Origin: Callorhinus ursinus
Lineage: Eukaryota; Chordata; Mammalia; Carnivora; Otariidae
Reading direction: 5' to 3'
Assembly (NCBI RefSeq): GCF_003265705.1
Contig: NW_020312849.1
Span: 1,088,824 to 1,152,823 of the forward strand
DNA: 64,000 nucleotides
Every line of letters starts with the position of its first letter. Position 1 is the stretch's first letter. Shown piece by piece: positions 48,401 to 63,308 of this stretch. Made by a program: the position numbers and the translations under genes. The notes beneath the pieces were generated by a model, which did not search any database, was not told the origin of the DNA, and saw only the letters and a list, made by a program, of their open reading frames with translations.

Positions 48401-51400
48401 ACCCCATTACCATAACACTTGAAGAATCACTTAACGACCTAACAGAAAGCATCTGTATTGTGACAGGTTCCATTTTTATAAACGCGACTCACTCACTTAA
48501 TGCCAGGTCTGAGGTAGAAGAAGGGAGGGGGGAGTTATGTACAGATACTGCTTTGCTACATTGGACTCCACGTCTTGGCAATTCAGTGAGTGCAAAGCAT
48601 AGCCCCTACTTCTCCTTTCATGTTGTTTGATGGGTAGGATTGAAGAGGGAGTGTGGTTGGGATGTTAGGTGAGCTTGTGTGTGTGTATTTGCGCTCATGT
48701 GCCTGCAAGCCTGCTAGGTGACATAATTCTCTTTTTCTCAACCTTGGTTGCCCTTTGAAATCACCTAGGGGCTTAAAAAAAAACACTGATGTCTGTAGAG
48801 ATTCTGATTTAATTGGTCTAGAGTGTGACTTAGCCATCGAGATTTTGAAAACTCTGGTGATCCAAAGTTGAGAAACACTGACCCTAGATCAAAAAAATTT
48901 TTTTTGGCTTGTATATAATTAGAAGGCACAGAAAATTGATAACCTTTTCTTGGGTCCTTAAGTGATTCTGAGATTATACTTCATTCAGGTCACCTGTAGT
49001 TTATTGGACATACGATGAAGAATGAGAAAATAGTTCCATGTTTTTATTTTATTGTATGTGTTAGAGTCTGTTCAGCTACCCCGTGAATGGGGAGAGTAAT
49101 TAAAATGTAGATAACAGTGGTTTTAAGGCCAGGATGAAGAGGCAATCTTGCTTGTATGTTCTCAAGTGTCCATTTTGTCTTGTGATTTTCCTGTGTCATT
49201 CAAGATGACTTTTGTTCTTTCATAGATGTCCATGGCCATTTTAGTAAAGTAATGATCAAGACCCAGATAATCAAAAACATTGGCAAACATCTCCGATTTG
49301 TTATTTTTTACATGCCCTCTTCCTTTCCCCTTATTATGATATCTTAACTCACAACTATGGGGAAGTAACCAAGAAAATTTACTTTGGAAGTTGTCTTTCT
49401 TTGTGTCGGTACAAAGGAGGGAAAAAAAATCATCTTATGAATTGATGGATGAATGGTTTAATATAATTTTTCTCTCTCTTCTAGTGACAATTATGGGGGT
49501 ATAAGGCACTTTCAACTTTTTCTTAGTTCTAGATCAAGAACAGGATTTGGGAAATACCAGTTGAATAAGATACATTTTAGAAAGTAAAAGTCCTTATTTT
49601 TTTTTAGATCTCTCTGAATAAAAGATGTATAATGCTGTGCAGCACTGGGAATTTTCAAGGCCATTATTGACATGTCCTTTCTGCAACCTTTCTTATTAAT
49701 ATACACCTATATACTTGGAACAAGAAATTAAGAGGCATTAAGTTTTCATAGATTGTTTGCACTATACATTATAACTGAACTTGACAGAGAGAGACACAGC
49801 GAGAGCAGGAACACAAACAGGGGGAGTGGGAGAGGGAGAAGCAGGCTTCCCGCCGAGCAGGGAGCCCGATACGGGGCTCGATCCCAGGACCCTGGGACCA
49901 TGACCTGAGCCGAAGGCAGACGCTTAATGACTGAGCCACCCAGGTGCCCCTAATAATATATTTTGTTGGAGTTCGGTGAATAGTTATGGCAAACAATACC
50001 TTAAAAGCCTTGATGTTACAGTGATTCAAAGCAGAGGGGAAAGAAGTGTGGAAAAGCCTTGTTGGGGTTGTTTCTCTGGTGAACAGTCTCTGAGACTGAG
50101 ATTTATGTTGAGAAAGTTTTTAGGGGTAGTGTGCTCTAGAAAGGGCATCTATTTAGGGATGAAGGAGGCAGGATTGGGCAGAGGGAGAAACTGCAGGTCA
50201 GTGTAACAGAGGCCTCAGCCAGTCTCCTTGGGAGCTCTGAAGCCAATTGGGATGGCTCTTCACCAGTCCTGAGTGGAGGCAAGGGGCCTTTGTACTATAC
50301 CTCTCCTTGCCTCCAGATGTTGAAGTGCTGAACCAGTAGCCCTGGTTCCAGAGAGCAGCCCAGCTGGGAGCTGTTAGGAGCTGACACTCTCAGCAGCTGA
50401 GGGAGTCAAGAGGGGGATGTGGGCAGTGCACCCCAGCTCCTGTGAAACCCAAAATGGAGACTATGTCAGCAGAAAGAGAAAAGATCCATCCTACATAATT
50501 TCTCTTTTTTACAGAATTCTTCCCCTGCTGTTGACTTCAGGACGATGAACCAAGCACATTACACCAGTTTAATAAATGATGAAACCATAGCAGTTTGGAG
50601 ACAAAAACTCTCAGAACACAGCAATGCAAATACAATCAAGTATGCGGCTGTTTGTTAAATTTTATTTTTTCCAGAGTATATTGGAATGTTCTAGTTTAGT
50701 AATTTTCCTTACTTCCGTATGAGGTTGTAAATATACATGGAGTTTTTTAATTTAGGGAATCATTTTTTTTTGCCACATATTTCTTGAGGATTTGGTGTCC
50801 TTAGCCCCAGATAACATAATGTTCCCCCATTCTCTCAGACTGTGTCCCTTAAACTTACCTTGTTCACATCTTAAAAATCCTCACCGATGAAGGTATGAGT
50901 TGGCCTTTCTGCTAAAAAAAGCTCAGTGTTAACGGTTGTTTACCCCCAAGAGTTTCTTCATATGCATATCCCAGAGCATCCCAAAAGTAAGACAGCTGTT
51001 ACCTTACCTCATCTTGAATAATTTCTAGCATTTTCACATTGAAAATGATTAGCTGAGATGGTCATTTAATGTCAGGTTGAGAAAATAAAGTAAAAAGGAT
51101 TGAGGCCTTTTATCAAGTTTATTTTAAAGGAGAATTTTGTCCTGCACATTTTTATACATTTTCATTGACTTTCCTTAGCATTTCCATTTTTCTGCAGAAT
51201 CTAATATTTGGGAATGAATGAATCACACTCTGTGTACTCAGTGGTATACACTGAAATGCGTATAATACATCTTGCTTTATGACATAGATTATAGTAGGGC
51301 AAATGACCAGGGCCCTAAACTTTGGGGTGCACCAGGGGATCATTGGGAATGCCCTCAAGCAGCTCATGTCCTCAGAGTTTCTCTAACCTTAGGTGGCTCT

Positions 51401-54400
51401 GATGGGGAATTCAGGCTGGGAGGTTGTAGGGGTAAGGGAAGGGGACTAGACTCACCGAGGGAGGGGCGGGTGGCTTCCCCTTTGCTGGGGCCTTGACAGT
51501 TTACTCATTCTCGTTCTCTTATTTGTAAAATGAGGGGACGGAAGAAATGATCTCTAGAGAACTTTCTTGACCCAGATTCTATCATTACCGGAAGTTATTG
51601 CAACCCCCTCCTTAACCATGTTTTTGTTGTATTCCTTCCCTTTTCCATATACTAACTGAGAGAATCCAGGACTCTTCACACACAGTTTCTTTCTGGGTCC
51701 TCAGAAAGTAGCTGTTTTCCCAGAACCTCTGTTATCTAGGTAATAGGAATAAACACTCATTTCACTTATTTTCAGTTTCTCAGATAAGAAACACAATAAA
51801 AGGAAATAGTTGTTCATTTAGTATTTTGCAAAGACAATTTCTGTGTTTGGGAGATAACAGCTCAGCTTTTCTTTTGTGATTATATGTTTGGAGATGAGCC
51901 GGGGAATATCTTAGATGGTTGATGGTAGAAGAATGTTCAAGATCATTATCAGGTGCAAGAGTCGTTCTTTCAGTAGCTTTGGTACTTTTGATTTTAACAC
52001 GACTTGTGGAAAATTTAAGTACTTGTCCATTTTGAGACACAATGTTTCTCCACAGCAAATGTACATTTTCCAAGGATTCATCTGGGTAAGAAAGCTGCTG
52101 TTGATGAAATCCTGGGATAGATGACTAACCTGTTGTTGGGCTTGAATAACCATTTCTTTGTAATTATTAAAGGCTTGCCTACCTTTTTCTTTCTGAGCAG
52201 TGGTGTTGTTCAGATCTTATCTTCTGCAGCCTGTTGGAATGGAAGTTTTCTTGAAAAAAAGTAAGTGATTTAGAATCTTAAAAAAATACCCACATGTGAT
52301 TCAGATACTTATTCAGCAAAGGCCATGAGAGACTCCTGTTCTCTTTGATGGTGGTTGGCCTTCATTTAGTGGATAAGCTGATGATTTGTGCACAAATTGG
52401 AATGCCTAATGATGAATGAGATGTCAGGAAGGGCAATGCTGATTCATGCCTGATTGGCAAAGAAGCAGATTAGCAAAGAGTGAGACTATCTCAGAGAGAG
52501 TTGATGTAATCAATAGCAGGATTTCTTAGGCTGTTCTGAAATGTTACCCCCAACATGTATACCCTATTTGTTTTAAATTCTTAATTCTTTAAGTAGTCTC
52601 AGTTTCATTGGATTGTTGCCCAAAGGTTTTTCTTTTCTCAAAAAGAGTGAGCTTAGGGGGATGTTCCAAGGAAGCTTCGGGAGCTCCTTGGCCTTAGGTC
52701 TAGCTCAGCTCACCAGGAAATTACATTTGGGCTGACTTTCCAGGTAGGAAATAGTGTTTCTTTGCTTGGCCTTATCACTTCTGCATATATCCCCCTCAGG
52801 AACCTCATGCAGCAGAAGGTTCTTGTCATGGGTTTTGATTTTTGGTGATCCCAAGTCCTGATCATTTCTCAGTCCTTTTTTGCCAGTGACCAGGTGAATG
52901 AAATCCCAAGAAGATTTAGAATTTAGTTCAGTGTATGAATCCCACTCCCTCCCCCACCAAAAATGTATGTCCCTGACTGGGTTGCAAGAGGTCACTTCAG
53001 AAACTCTTCAGTTACAGCTAGAGATTGCCAAGCCTTTTACTTGTATTATTAGGGCAGCTGAAAGGAGCTCATCCGGTTTATTTCAGATTTAATATTTAGC
53101 ATTTTCCTCCACGGAAAACTGTTCTGTATTGTGCTGATGTTGGTCTTTTAGGACAGTGGTTTTCAACCAAGCTGATTTATCTTCCGAGGGGACATTTGGC
53201 AATGTCTGGTGACATTTTTTGGTTGTTCCAATGGGGGGGGGTATACTACTGGCATCTAGTGGTATGATGCTGCCAAGCACCTCACAATCCTATCCACCCA
53301 AGAAAGAATTATTTGGCCCCAAAAGTCAATAGCACCAAGGCTGAGAAAACTTGTTCTAGAAGGATAGGTTTTTATGAAGGTTTGGAATGGCCCTTGGCCA
53401 GATTTGTTAGGTTATTCATCTTTAGTTTCATAAATTCCATAGAGATAAATGGGTAAAGCCTTTTTTTTTTTTTTTAACTGACAACTGTGCTATTTCAGGA
53501 CTCCTGCTTATGTAGCTTATGCAGAATGCCTCACAGGAAACCAGTTAAAGTGAAGACCACTTTTACAAAGCATAAATACATTTAGATAAAATATTTTGTT
53601 TTTTTCTTAACAGTATGACAGTAAATACCTCTGCATATAGAAGGTTACATAAAGGACACCAGAATTAATTTCTGTGTTTGGGGTAGATTTATTTTTAGAG
53701 TAATAACAACAAAAGACCCAACAAAGCCCAAGCATCTCTTTATTTGACCATTTAGGTTTCAATACATGTAATTATGACTTTTTTTAATGTTAGAAACTCG
53801 ACTTATATTTTTATAAATTACAACATTGCTGTCAGATGGTGTTAAAACTATTTGAATGTGTCCATTACTCATAAACAGTAGCCTGTTTTGCAAATAGATA
53901 GTTCTTTTTTAATTAATAGATGTGGTAATGTTCAAGAGTAGGAATTTAAAAGAGAGACTCTCTAAGTCTCTAAAAGGTTAAGATTTATTTAAGGTTAGAA
54001 AAAATGATGAATTGCTAGGAAGTTAAAAACAGTAGCAGTGTGTATTAGTCCTTGGGTGTATGTAATTGTATCCCTTGTGTAAACTAAGAGAGACATTAGC
54101 TTTGTATTTGTTGTAGATCTGATTTTTTAAAAAAATTATTAAGAAAAGCTTTAAATGAGGTTTGTTCTACCTGCTATTTGTTGATGAGTGGGCCAGTTTG
54201 CACCAGGGATGTGTTTCGCCCCTTGGCACAGCATCTACATCTAGGTCAGTGTACCAGAATTACAGAAAAAGGCAAAAATGCAAGAGTAAATCAGGGAAAT
54301 AACACTCTGCTTATAAATTTCAAGATAACCTCAAACTGAAATGATGATCCTTGCTTGTACTTTGAATTGAAGAAAAAAAAAAACACTTGAAAATTTTAAG

Positions 54401-57400
54401 ATCATCTTGAAAAAGGGGTTCCAGAGCTTGATTTTGTTGGGCTTTCTTGAAGTGTAGTGTTTTTATGCAGCTTGTCTGCTAGATCAACTTTAAATCCCAT
54501 CAGTAGAGACAGACTATTTTGTTTCCCTTTTCTAATTCCTGTCAGAGTGTTTGCTTTGTTTTTCTTTTATTACACACTTTCAACATTTTTGTTTAGAATT
54601 GATGAACATTTTAAAACAAGTCCCAAAATCCCTGGGATTGACCTGAATTCAACGAGAGTGTTATTTGAGAAGTTAATGAGCTCTCAACACTCCATGATTC
54701 TAGAACAGGTAAGTTCTTTACATTTACAGAGTGTATTTTTAAAAATGCATTTTTGCACTGCAGTAATTCAGCTTTCAAGAGAAACAAGAGTAAGATAAAA
54801 AGGCAAAAATCTTGTATAAATCTTTACAATGTTCACTTTGGGAATTTGACCTACCTTTAACTTTCTTCTGAGCTTAACTCTTTCTGAGGAAGTGCCCTTC
54901 CAGAGTAAGGTCTGCACGGGTGGGGATCTTTGGCTTTTCATTCCACTGATGTATCTCCTGAGCACCCTCAGTGCATACTGAGTGAGTGGGAATGGAGGGT
55001 CTATCGAATAGCTTATGAATTTAGAGATAAGGTAACTAGATCTCAGGCATGTTAGAATTTCTCAGTATTCTTTTCTCTCGGACAGATCTTGAACAGCTTT
55101 GAGAGTTGCCTGATTCCTCAGTTGTCCAGTTCACCACCAGATGTCGAAGCCATGAGAATCTATTTAATACTTCCCGAATTCCCACTGCTCCAGGATTCCA
55201 AGTATTACATAACGTTGACTATTCCCCTGGCCATGGCCATTCTGCGGCTGGATACAAACCCCAGCAAAGTATTAGGTGAATTTGTGAAACCCAATACCAG
55301 TGGCTTTGCACTTTTTATTTTATCGGTGTGACCACTGACTCTCAGTGGACTGAGATCCGAGAATCGATCTGTTGCCATTTAATATGCTTAACATTCAGAT
55401 CTTACTTTTCTTTGCTGCTGTCTTCTAACTGGCCATGTTTGCACGATGAGCAAATCGAACCGTTATTTTGGTTACTTGAAATGATTCATGCTAGACTAAT
55501 CTTGATATTTAAATATTCACTAGGTTACATTATCCAACTTTAAACTACTTTTTTAACCTCCTACATTTGCTAGTAGTTAATAGTGCCTCAAAAATTAGTG
55601 TCCATCTGTTGGTCTTTCTCCTAAACCTAATTTAGGGGGTGGGAGTGAAATGAACAGTTTGGTGTGATGCACAGGTCTCCAAAAGAGGAGAGGAAGAGAA
55701 TGACCTAGTGGAGACTTACCAAATGTTTGTTCTGTTTTTCTTTTTTAGGACAGTTGAGTCCACACTGATTTTTGCAGGCCACGGACACTTTGCTGAGATA
55801 AGAACCTTCCGTTCCTCAGTGAATTGGAGAGTGTCTCTCATGGGAGTAGCGCCTGAGATGTTTTTATTAATCAAGTGCAGAAAGTCTGTCACCTGGCTTT
55901 TCCCTTTTTTTTCCTTCCCCCTGGTAAATTTTTTTTTTTAGGTGTTCATTGCGACTCAGTAACTTCTGCGTTCCATGTGGACTGGGATGTTACTTGAGTG
56001 TGTCTCCCCATGAATAAAGAGCCCTGTGTTCCTGAGGATGGAATCCCGGCTTTTCCATATTGCTTCCACCTTTGCAGAAGATACAAAAACAGAAATAATA
56101 ATGAAAGCACTAGGAATATGTTAGTCCTTCATTTTGCTTTTTTAAGATCACAGCCCTTTGGGGGGCGTATTTTTTCAGGTGTCCTCGTAGACTATGAGGT
56201 AGAGAGATGGCAGTCTCCGAAGGAATATTACCTGACGTTTAAGTTTTGGGTTTTTATTTTTTTAAATTTTTTCCAGGTAGGGCCGCACAAAGAGATCAGA
56301 ATCGTTCAGTTTTACTCTTGTTTTTAACTTCTAATTAAAGAAATTTAAATTTAGAGGAATATCCCAAAGTACAGAAAACACTACAGGTACCCATTCACAC
56401 AAAGATTCATGATTATCAGTATTTTGCCCTTTCAGTTTTCTGTATTCCCCCTACCACCACCTTTTTATTTTTGCTGAAATATTTTTTAAAAAATCATAGA
56501 CATCCTATCATTTCATCCTTTAAGTATTTCAGTATGGCTGAATTTACTTCTGACAATGTAGAAGCTAATACTATAGCCTTCTTGTCTGATTATGAGAAAG
56601 CATAGTTTGGGGAGAAACAGAAATAGTAGTTTTCAACTAATGATGCCTCTTGAGGGAAGGCATGAATGCCATACTGGCGCTGTTTTCAGAGCCATGTGGC
56701 CCTTTGCATCCCTGGTACAGGATGAGGTGGGGGCAGCAAGGATGAGATCTGAAGGCTCCTGCCCACAACAGGTGCCTTAGCATCTTGTCCACACAGACCT
56801 TTGGAATTGAACTTTTAGCTAAGCTTTCTGAATGGGTCTTGGAGGAAAAAAAAATCAGATCAAGTGCTACGAAAAAAGCTCTAGGGATTCTTATGGATCT
56901 CCTGCCCTCTCCAGAAATGCCTTGATGGATTCTTTTTAAAGTCAGTTTTGGGAAACTGTATTTTAGACTAATGTTCATTTTCTAGCCGGAGCAGTTTTTA
57001 GCTAGTAGGCAGAAGACGTAAATACTTGATCAAGGATACATGTTGAAATATGTCTTTTCTCTCTCCCTAAAGATAACTGGTGGTCTCAGGTATGCCCAAA
57101 ATATTTCATGAAGCTGGTAAACCTCTATAAAGGTGCAGTCGTTTATCTACTGAGAGGAAGAAAGACATTCTTAATTCCTGTACTGTTTAACAATTATATT
57201 ACAGCAGCTCTCAAGCTCCTGGAGAAGTTATATAAGGTGAGCATAGAGAGGAGCCAGTGGGGAGAGGGGTGAATAGATGGTAGGCTCAAATGTCCTACTG
57301 AGGTTGTCCATGGAAAGCCCTTTTTCGGTTGTCTGGGTTTTAATTTTCCTTATTTTGTTCTTCATCAGGTAAATCTCAAAGTGAAGCATGTGGAATATGA

Positions 57401-60400
57401 TACATTTTACATTCCTGAGATTTCCAGTCTTGTGGACATTCAGGAAGACTACCTCATGTGGTTCTTGCATCAAGCAGGCATGGTAAGAATTCACGTAAAG
57501 CAGATCTTAAAGCTTTAGTCTTGAGGCACCTGGGTGGCTCAGTCATTAGGCGTCTGCCTTGGGCTCAGGTCATGATCCCATGGTCCTGGGATTGAGCCCC
57601 GCATCGGGCCCCCTGCTCCGCGGGAAGCCTGCTTATCCCTCTGCCTCTGTCTCTCATGAATAAATAAAATCTTAAAAAAAAAAAAAAAGCTTTAGTCTTT
57701 TCTCAGAGTACAGATAAGGACGAGAAGAGCACATCTGAGCCCCAAATTTGTCCTTGACTTTGGTGTTAATGTCACAATGTTTTGGCTGGCTTTGCATTCT
57801 TGAAACTTTGAAGTGCTTTGAGAAATCATAAATGGTCAGTAAGGAGTCATAAATGGGTAGTCAGCCAGAATGGTACAAATCTTAATTAGTTGCCAACATT
57901 TTAAAAATCAAGGTATCTAAAGTAGTCACAGTTGTAGAAGCAGAAAGTAGGGTGGTTGGTGGCTGGGGCCTGAGGGAAGGGAAATGGAGCATTGCTTAGT
58001 AGGTATAGAACTTCAGCTTTGCAAGATGAAAAAGTTCTGGAGATCTGCCGTGTAATAATGTGAATATAATTAGCACTACTGAACTGTATGCCTAAAAATG
58101 GTAAAGATGGCAAACTTTGTTACATGTCTTTTACTACAAAAAAGGCAAGATACTTAAAATGAATTTCTAGCTTTTCTTGAAACTTGGAATATCTGGCAAC
58201 ATAACCTGTCCTCCCAGATGGTACCAATTGGCTGGAGTTCAATAGTGGCTCTTTAGACGAGGCTTCTATGTGCCTCAGTCCCCACTGCCCCTTGATTCTG
58301 ACATTGAGGAAAGGATCATTTGCTAATTACTATCTTCTGATAGCTAGCTTACTTCAGTTGTCTTGTTTTGGCACCTGAATTCTGTAGGCCACCTCTGATT
58401 TGGGATTATGGATGTGAAGATGTCACCCATCCCTGACCTAGCTGTCACCGTATGTTAGATATGCCACCCAAGGGACTGTGGATTCCTGCCTGCCACCATG
58501 ACTTGGCAAGAGGTGCTCAGTTTGATTGCAGACTGGCTTGGGATCTCTGCATGGGTTTTTAGGACCTCCCTCTGTGGAGTATGTGTAAATTGGAGTTATG
58601 TCAGAAAACCAAATGATGATTTGTTACTGTATTTAGTGAAGTGACGTGCAACAGATACATTTGGTGTGAGTCCTTGCCAGTTTAACAGATTCTTCACCAA
58701 CATTTAACAGATTCATCACCAACATTTCCCTGTAGTGTTTTTGGAGGTGAGTAGTGGTCTCTAATAGCAAGGTGTGTAAATAGGTTTATTTAACTTAGGA
58801 GATTATTTGGTTTGTCAAATAATAGATGATCAGTGCTAGACACAATGTGTTTTTTAAATTTAAATTCAATTAACATATAATTAACATATAATGTATTATT
58901 TGTTTCAGGGACACAGGTCTGTGATTTATCAGTCTTGTACCCAGGGCTCATCACAACACATATCCTCCCCAATGTCCATCACCTAGTTATGTGTTTTTAA
59001 TAAGCTTTATGATAACCTTGAAAAAACAAAATACTCTTAAATAAAAATGAGTTCGAGTCTTTTAAATGGGTTTACATGGGAAATTTAACATGCAAGCTAG
59101 CAATGAACTCTGCTTTCAGCTGCTACTTTAGAAATTGGAAAAAAAAGCTTTTCTATTTTATCGACTTGTGAGTAACTATTCATGGAATAATAAAATGTTA
59201 AGAGCTGAAATAAGCTTTATGAATTATTTCGGCTGTTTTGTTTCTAGGTGAGGAATTGGAGGCCCACAGAAGTTAAACAGTTTTTCCAATTGTTTAAGCA
59301 ATTTAGTTAGCTTCATAGAAGCCAATTCTTCTGACTTTGAATCTACCCTTTCTGTGACTGGATGCTGAATAAAATACTTCTAATGAACCCTAATTCTTTT
59401 TGCCACTGAAAAAGAAGTTGCTGGTGTTAGAAATGTAGATTATCATGGTTGCAGTCTGTGAATGGCGGTACTTAAGTGAGCAACTTTGGCTTTCTTTTAG
59501 ATTCCACAGAGAAGTGATACCATATAGTATTTGTCTTTCTCTGTTTGGCTCATTTCACTTGGCATAATGCCCTTCAGGTTCACGCATGTTGTTGCAAATG
59601 GCAGGATATCCTTTTTTTATGGCTCAGTAATATTCCTGTGTGCGTGCATGGGAGTGTGTGTGTGTGTGTGTGTGTGTGCGCACACTTCACAATAAATGGC
59701 TTTACCTGTCTAATGTTTTAGTGTGGTAGTAGCCAAGGCAGTCTAGCGTACAGTAGAGCACATGCTCTAGTCAAAAAGAACTGGGTTCAGATCTCAGTGG
59801 TGGCCTACTGCCTGTGCTGTCTTAGGCAAGTTACTTAATTCTTACAGTGCTGGTGTCCTTATTTGTAAATGAGAATTATGACAGTATCATGAGAATTAGA
59901 TGGGAGAAAGCATGGGAAGGCTTTACTTGGCAGAGTACTTAGTGGCGTATATATAATAAGCCCTCACTAACTGGTTTTCAGTAAGCAGCTCTGGGTCACC
60001 TAATATGTGTCATGAGCCTGCTGGTCACCAGGGACGGAGACCTGTGTAGCATGTGGTGGTTCCCTCTGTGGGATATTCAGTGCAGAGGCAGCAGTGAAAA
60101 AGACATTACACAGCTGTGGAACTGTTGTGTGTAAAGGGCTGTGGAGCACAAAAGGAACATTCTAGAATGGCTGATTTTTGCTCATTTTAAAGATTTGTTT
60201 TAATTTATTTATTCCAGAGCGAGAGCGAGTGAGCAGAGGAAGGAGCAGAGGGAGAGGGAGACACAGACTCTGCACTGAGCGCAGAGCCTGATGTGGGGTT
60301 CCATTTCCGGACCCTGAGACTTAACTGACTGAGCCGCCCAGGCACCCTGATTTTTGCTCATTTTAAAGAAGAGGTGGTAGTGGTTTATTTCAGTTAATAA

Positions 60401-63248
60401 ACTGCCAGCTTCTACACTTGAAAACCGAAGAGCACATAGAATAAGTGGCTCAATGGGCTCCCATAGAGGGCAGCACAAGGGAGAAAGTCAATGACAAAGA
60501 AAATGCTTCCTAAGTAAAAGCTAGAATTGAGTTGACACCTTGCTGTATGTATCACATGGGGACAGTGGTTTGGCTCCAGGTACCGTGTTGTTCCCGGGTG
60601 AGACAAGGCCACTGTTTTGCCTCAGCATCATGCAGTGATGCTGGGAAGCCAGATTTGTCTATGATGGGTACAGGAGCACCTGGTGGCAGGCCCTAAGGCA
60701 GAGTTAGCTGTGTTTTCTCCTCATGCTGCAGATGTTTGTACAGTACCTCCTGTCCCCAGCCAGCCACAGCCACACGTAGGAAATGTGGACTTGGAATTTA
60801 AGAAAAGAAGAAAAAGATATTCCCAGTTCCCCAGTTCTGTACCATGTACTTATTCCATGCTTCTGTTTAATATACTTTTGAAAATGAAATAAGGTCACAG
60901 TCTAACCCCATTTCAAGCAGGAACACTTGAAATATGATCCATCACCAGTACTTTGCTAGTTTTATGTTTGTTAGACTCATTTTGGGGAGTGGATGACCCA
61001 GGACGAGCAGGCTCCTCCCTGAGAGGATCACATATCTTATGAGTTCACGCTCATCCTCCTACGTTAGGGAGAGCAGCCATAGAGCAAAATCCTAACGCTG
61101 CTGTTGGAACATTTATTTCATGTAATACAGAAATGCCAGTACTAATAACATTTCTAAAATAGCATTTGCAGAATAAAAATCAGTGACATTAAATGATTAT
61201 ATTTCAAATACAAAACCCGTAGACTTATAAAAAATTGTAGACCTTCTATGTATAAGTAGACCTTCAAAGGGATGCCTGGTGGCTCAGTCGATTAAGTTGC
61301 TGGCTCTTGATTTCGTCTCATGTCATGATCTTGGAGTCATGAGTTCGAGCTCCCTGGCTGGCTCCGTGCTCAGCAGGGAGTCTGCTTGGGATTCTCTCTC
61401 CCTCTTCCCCTCTCCTCCTCTGGCTCTCTCTCTCTCTCTCTGGGTAAATCTTTTTTTTTTTTTTTTACTTTTTTTATTATGTTAATCACCATACATTACA
61501 TCATTAGTGTTTGATGTAGTGTTCCATGATTCATTGTTTGCGTGTAACACCCAGTGCTCCATTCAATACATGCCCTCTTTAATACCCATCACCAGGCTAG
61601 CCCATCCCCCCACCCCCTCCCCTCTAGAACCCTCAGTGTGTTTCTCAGAGCCCACAGTCTCTCATGGTCCGTCTCCCCCTCCGATTTCCCCCCCTTCATT
61701 CTTCCCCTCCTGCACCCCTGAGGGGGTGATGGGAGGGACTGGGACTGAGGAGGTAGATGTTGGAGGAGGCCTGGGCGGGCTTGTGGTGCGGCTTGCAGCA
61801 AGAGGGCAGCAGAATGGTCCGAGAACTGCAGTGGGCCTGGAGAGGGCCGGGGCCTCCAGACAGACCTGCTGGTTGATGTCTGAAATAACTATACTGTCCT
61901 AACAAAAAGACCGGTATTGAAGAATACTGGGTACGCTGTGATGCTGTAATGCCCGCAACTGGTTTTGTGGTCCCTCTGGTCACTTCTCTCCCAGTCACTT
62001 TTACATTCGAAGTGTTCAGAACTTTTATCTTGCTTTATAGACCAACACACGTAAACAATTTTTTTCTGTCCCTTGAGAATAAGCAAATAATGCTTAGTTC
62101 TGAATATTGCCACTACTTGTAAACCCACTTCCCTAGGATACTCCTCCCTAGGTACCTAGACTAGAAGATCACTTTGTGAAGTGCTATTTTATGGTATGTA
62201 TGTGGGCTTTTTTTTTTTTTTTTTTTTAGTGATTTCAGTTCCTAAATTCCAAATAATTAGGTATAGTAGGTATGAGAATGAGCCAAATTAGCCTGGATTA
62301 TATATGCATGATTCCATACCTTGTCTCACTGGACTAGAATCATCTCTCCAGTTAGGGTTTCTTAGTCTAGGGAAATGTTCCAAGATCTCTAAAGGAACTT
62401 AGTTCCAAAGGATTAACAGGATGGATTTTAGTGAAAATTGCTATTAAACGATTTCATCGAAATATACACAAACACAAAAGGAGGTAGTTCTACACTTCTT
62501 ACTCAGTAGCCCTTAAACAATTATAGAACCAAACCAAATCTACAAAGTAAATGCAGACAAAACTCTAAAATCAATAAAATGCAGATTAGCCTTTTGATTA
62601 AATTTGACAGCAAAAATATCTTATTGAAACCCATTGTATTGGGGAGAGGAACTGCCTGCTGTCAGGCCTTGGGTGCCTGAGTTCCGCCAGCCTGTCCGCC
62701 CTGGGATGACTCAGCTCTATTCTCTTTTCAGAAGCTATGAAACCTTCCTTCATGCAGTGGGCCGAGACTGGTCTGGCCTTTTCCTGGGCGCAAATGCATC
62801 CCTGACAGAGGAAGACTGCTTTTCTTCTTTTTCATTATCCTTGGACAATTAAGTATATAAAACTTGACACCAGTGCAATCATTAAAATAAATGAAAATCA
62901 TCACAAGGAGGTTGTTCAGAATGCATTTTCATTAGTTTTGTTTAGGATAGCCTTTTAAAGAACTCGCAGAATTTTAAAAAATTCTAGAGCACTCTCAGAT
63001 CTCTGAGAGTAAGTTTGCAGTTTTCTGTTTGAGAAATACTGCTGCAGATCAACAAATGTGTATTGTTGATGTTTTTGTTGTAGCTATGTTTCATTTGTGG
63101 TAGTTGTTATTTATTGTTATTCCCGTCCTCAAAATTTTATTTAGATTTATTCACATACTGATGGAATATCTTCTATAGGCCTGGCACTAGTCTAAGTGCT
63201 GAGTCAGGGACAGCTTTCTAAATATTTGTTTTCTCCTAATCATGACAG

Positions 63249-63308
<60 letters not shown>

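Noticed and set aside
55276..55950. Extra HERC3 exon or terminal exon in the ORFs after 55276
   Set aside because: The reading stays open past the donor for only a few codons. The phase-matched next exon at 57073 completes the Asp codon and continues the known protein.
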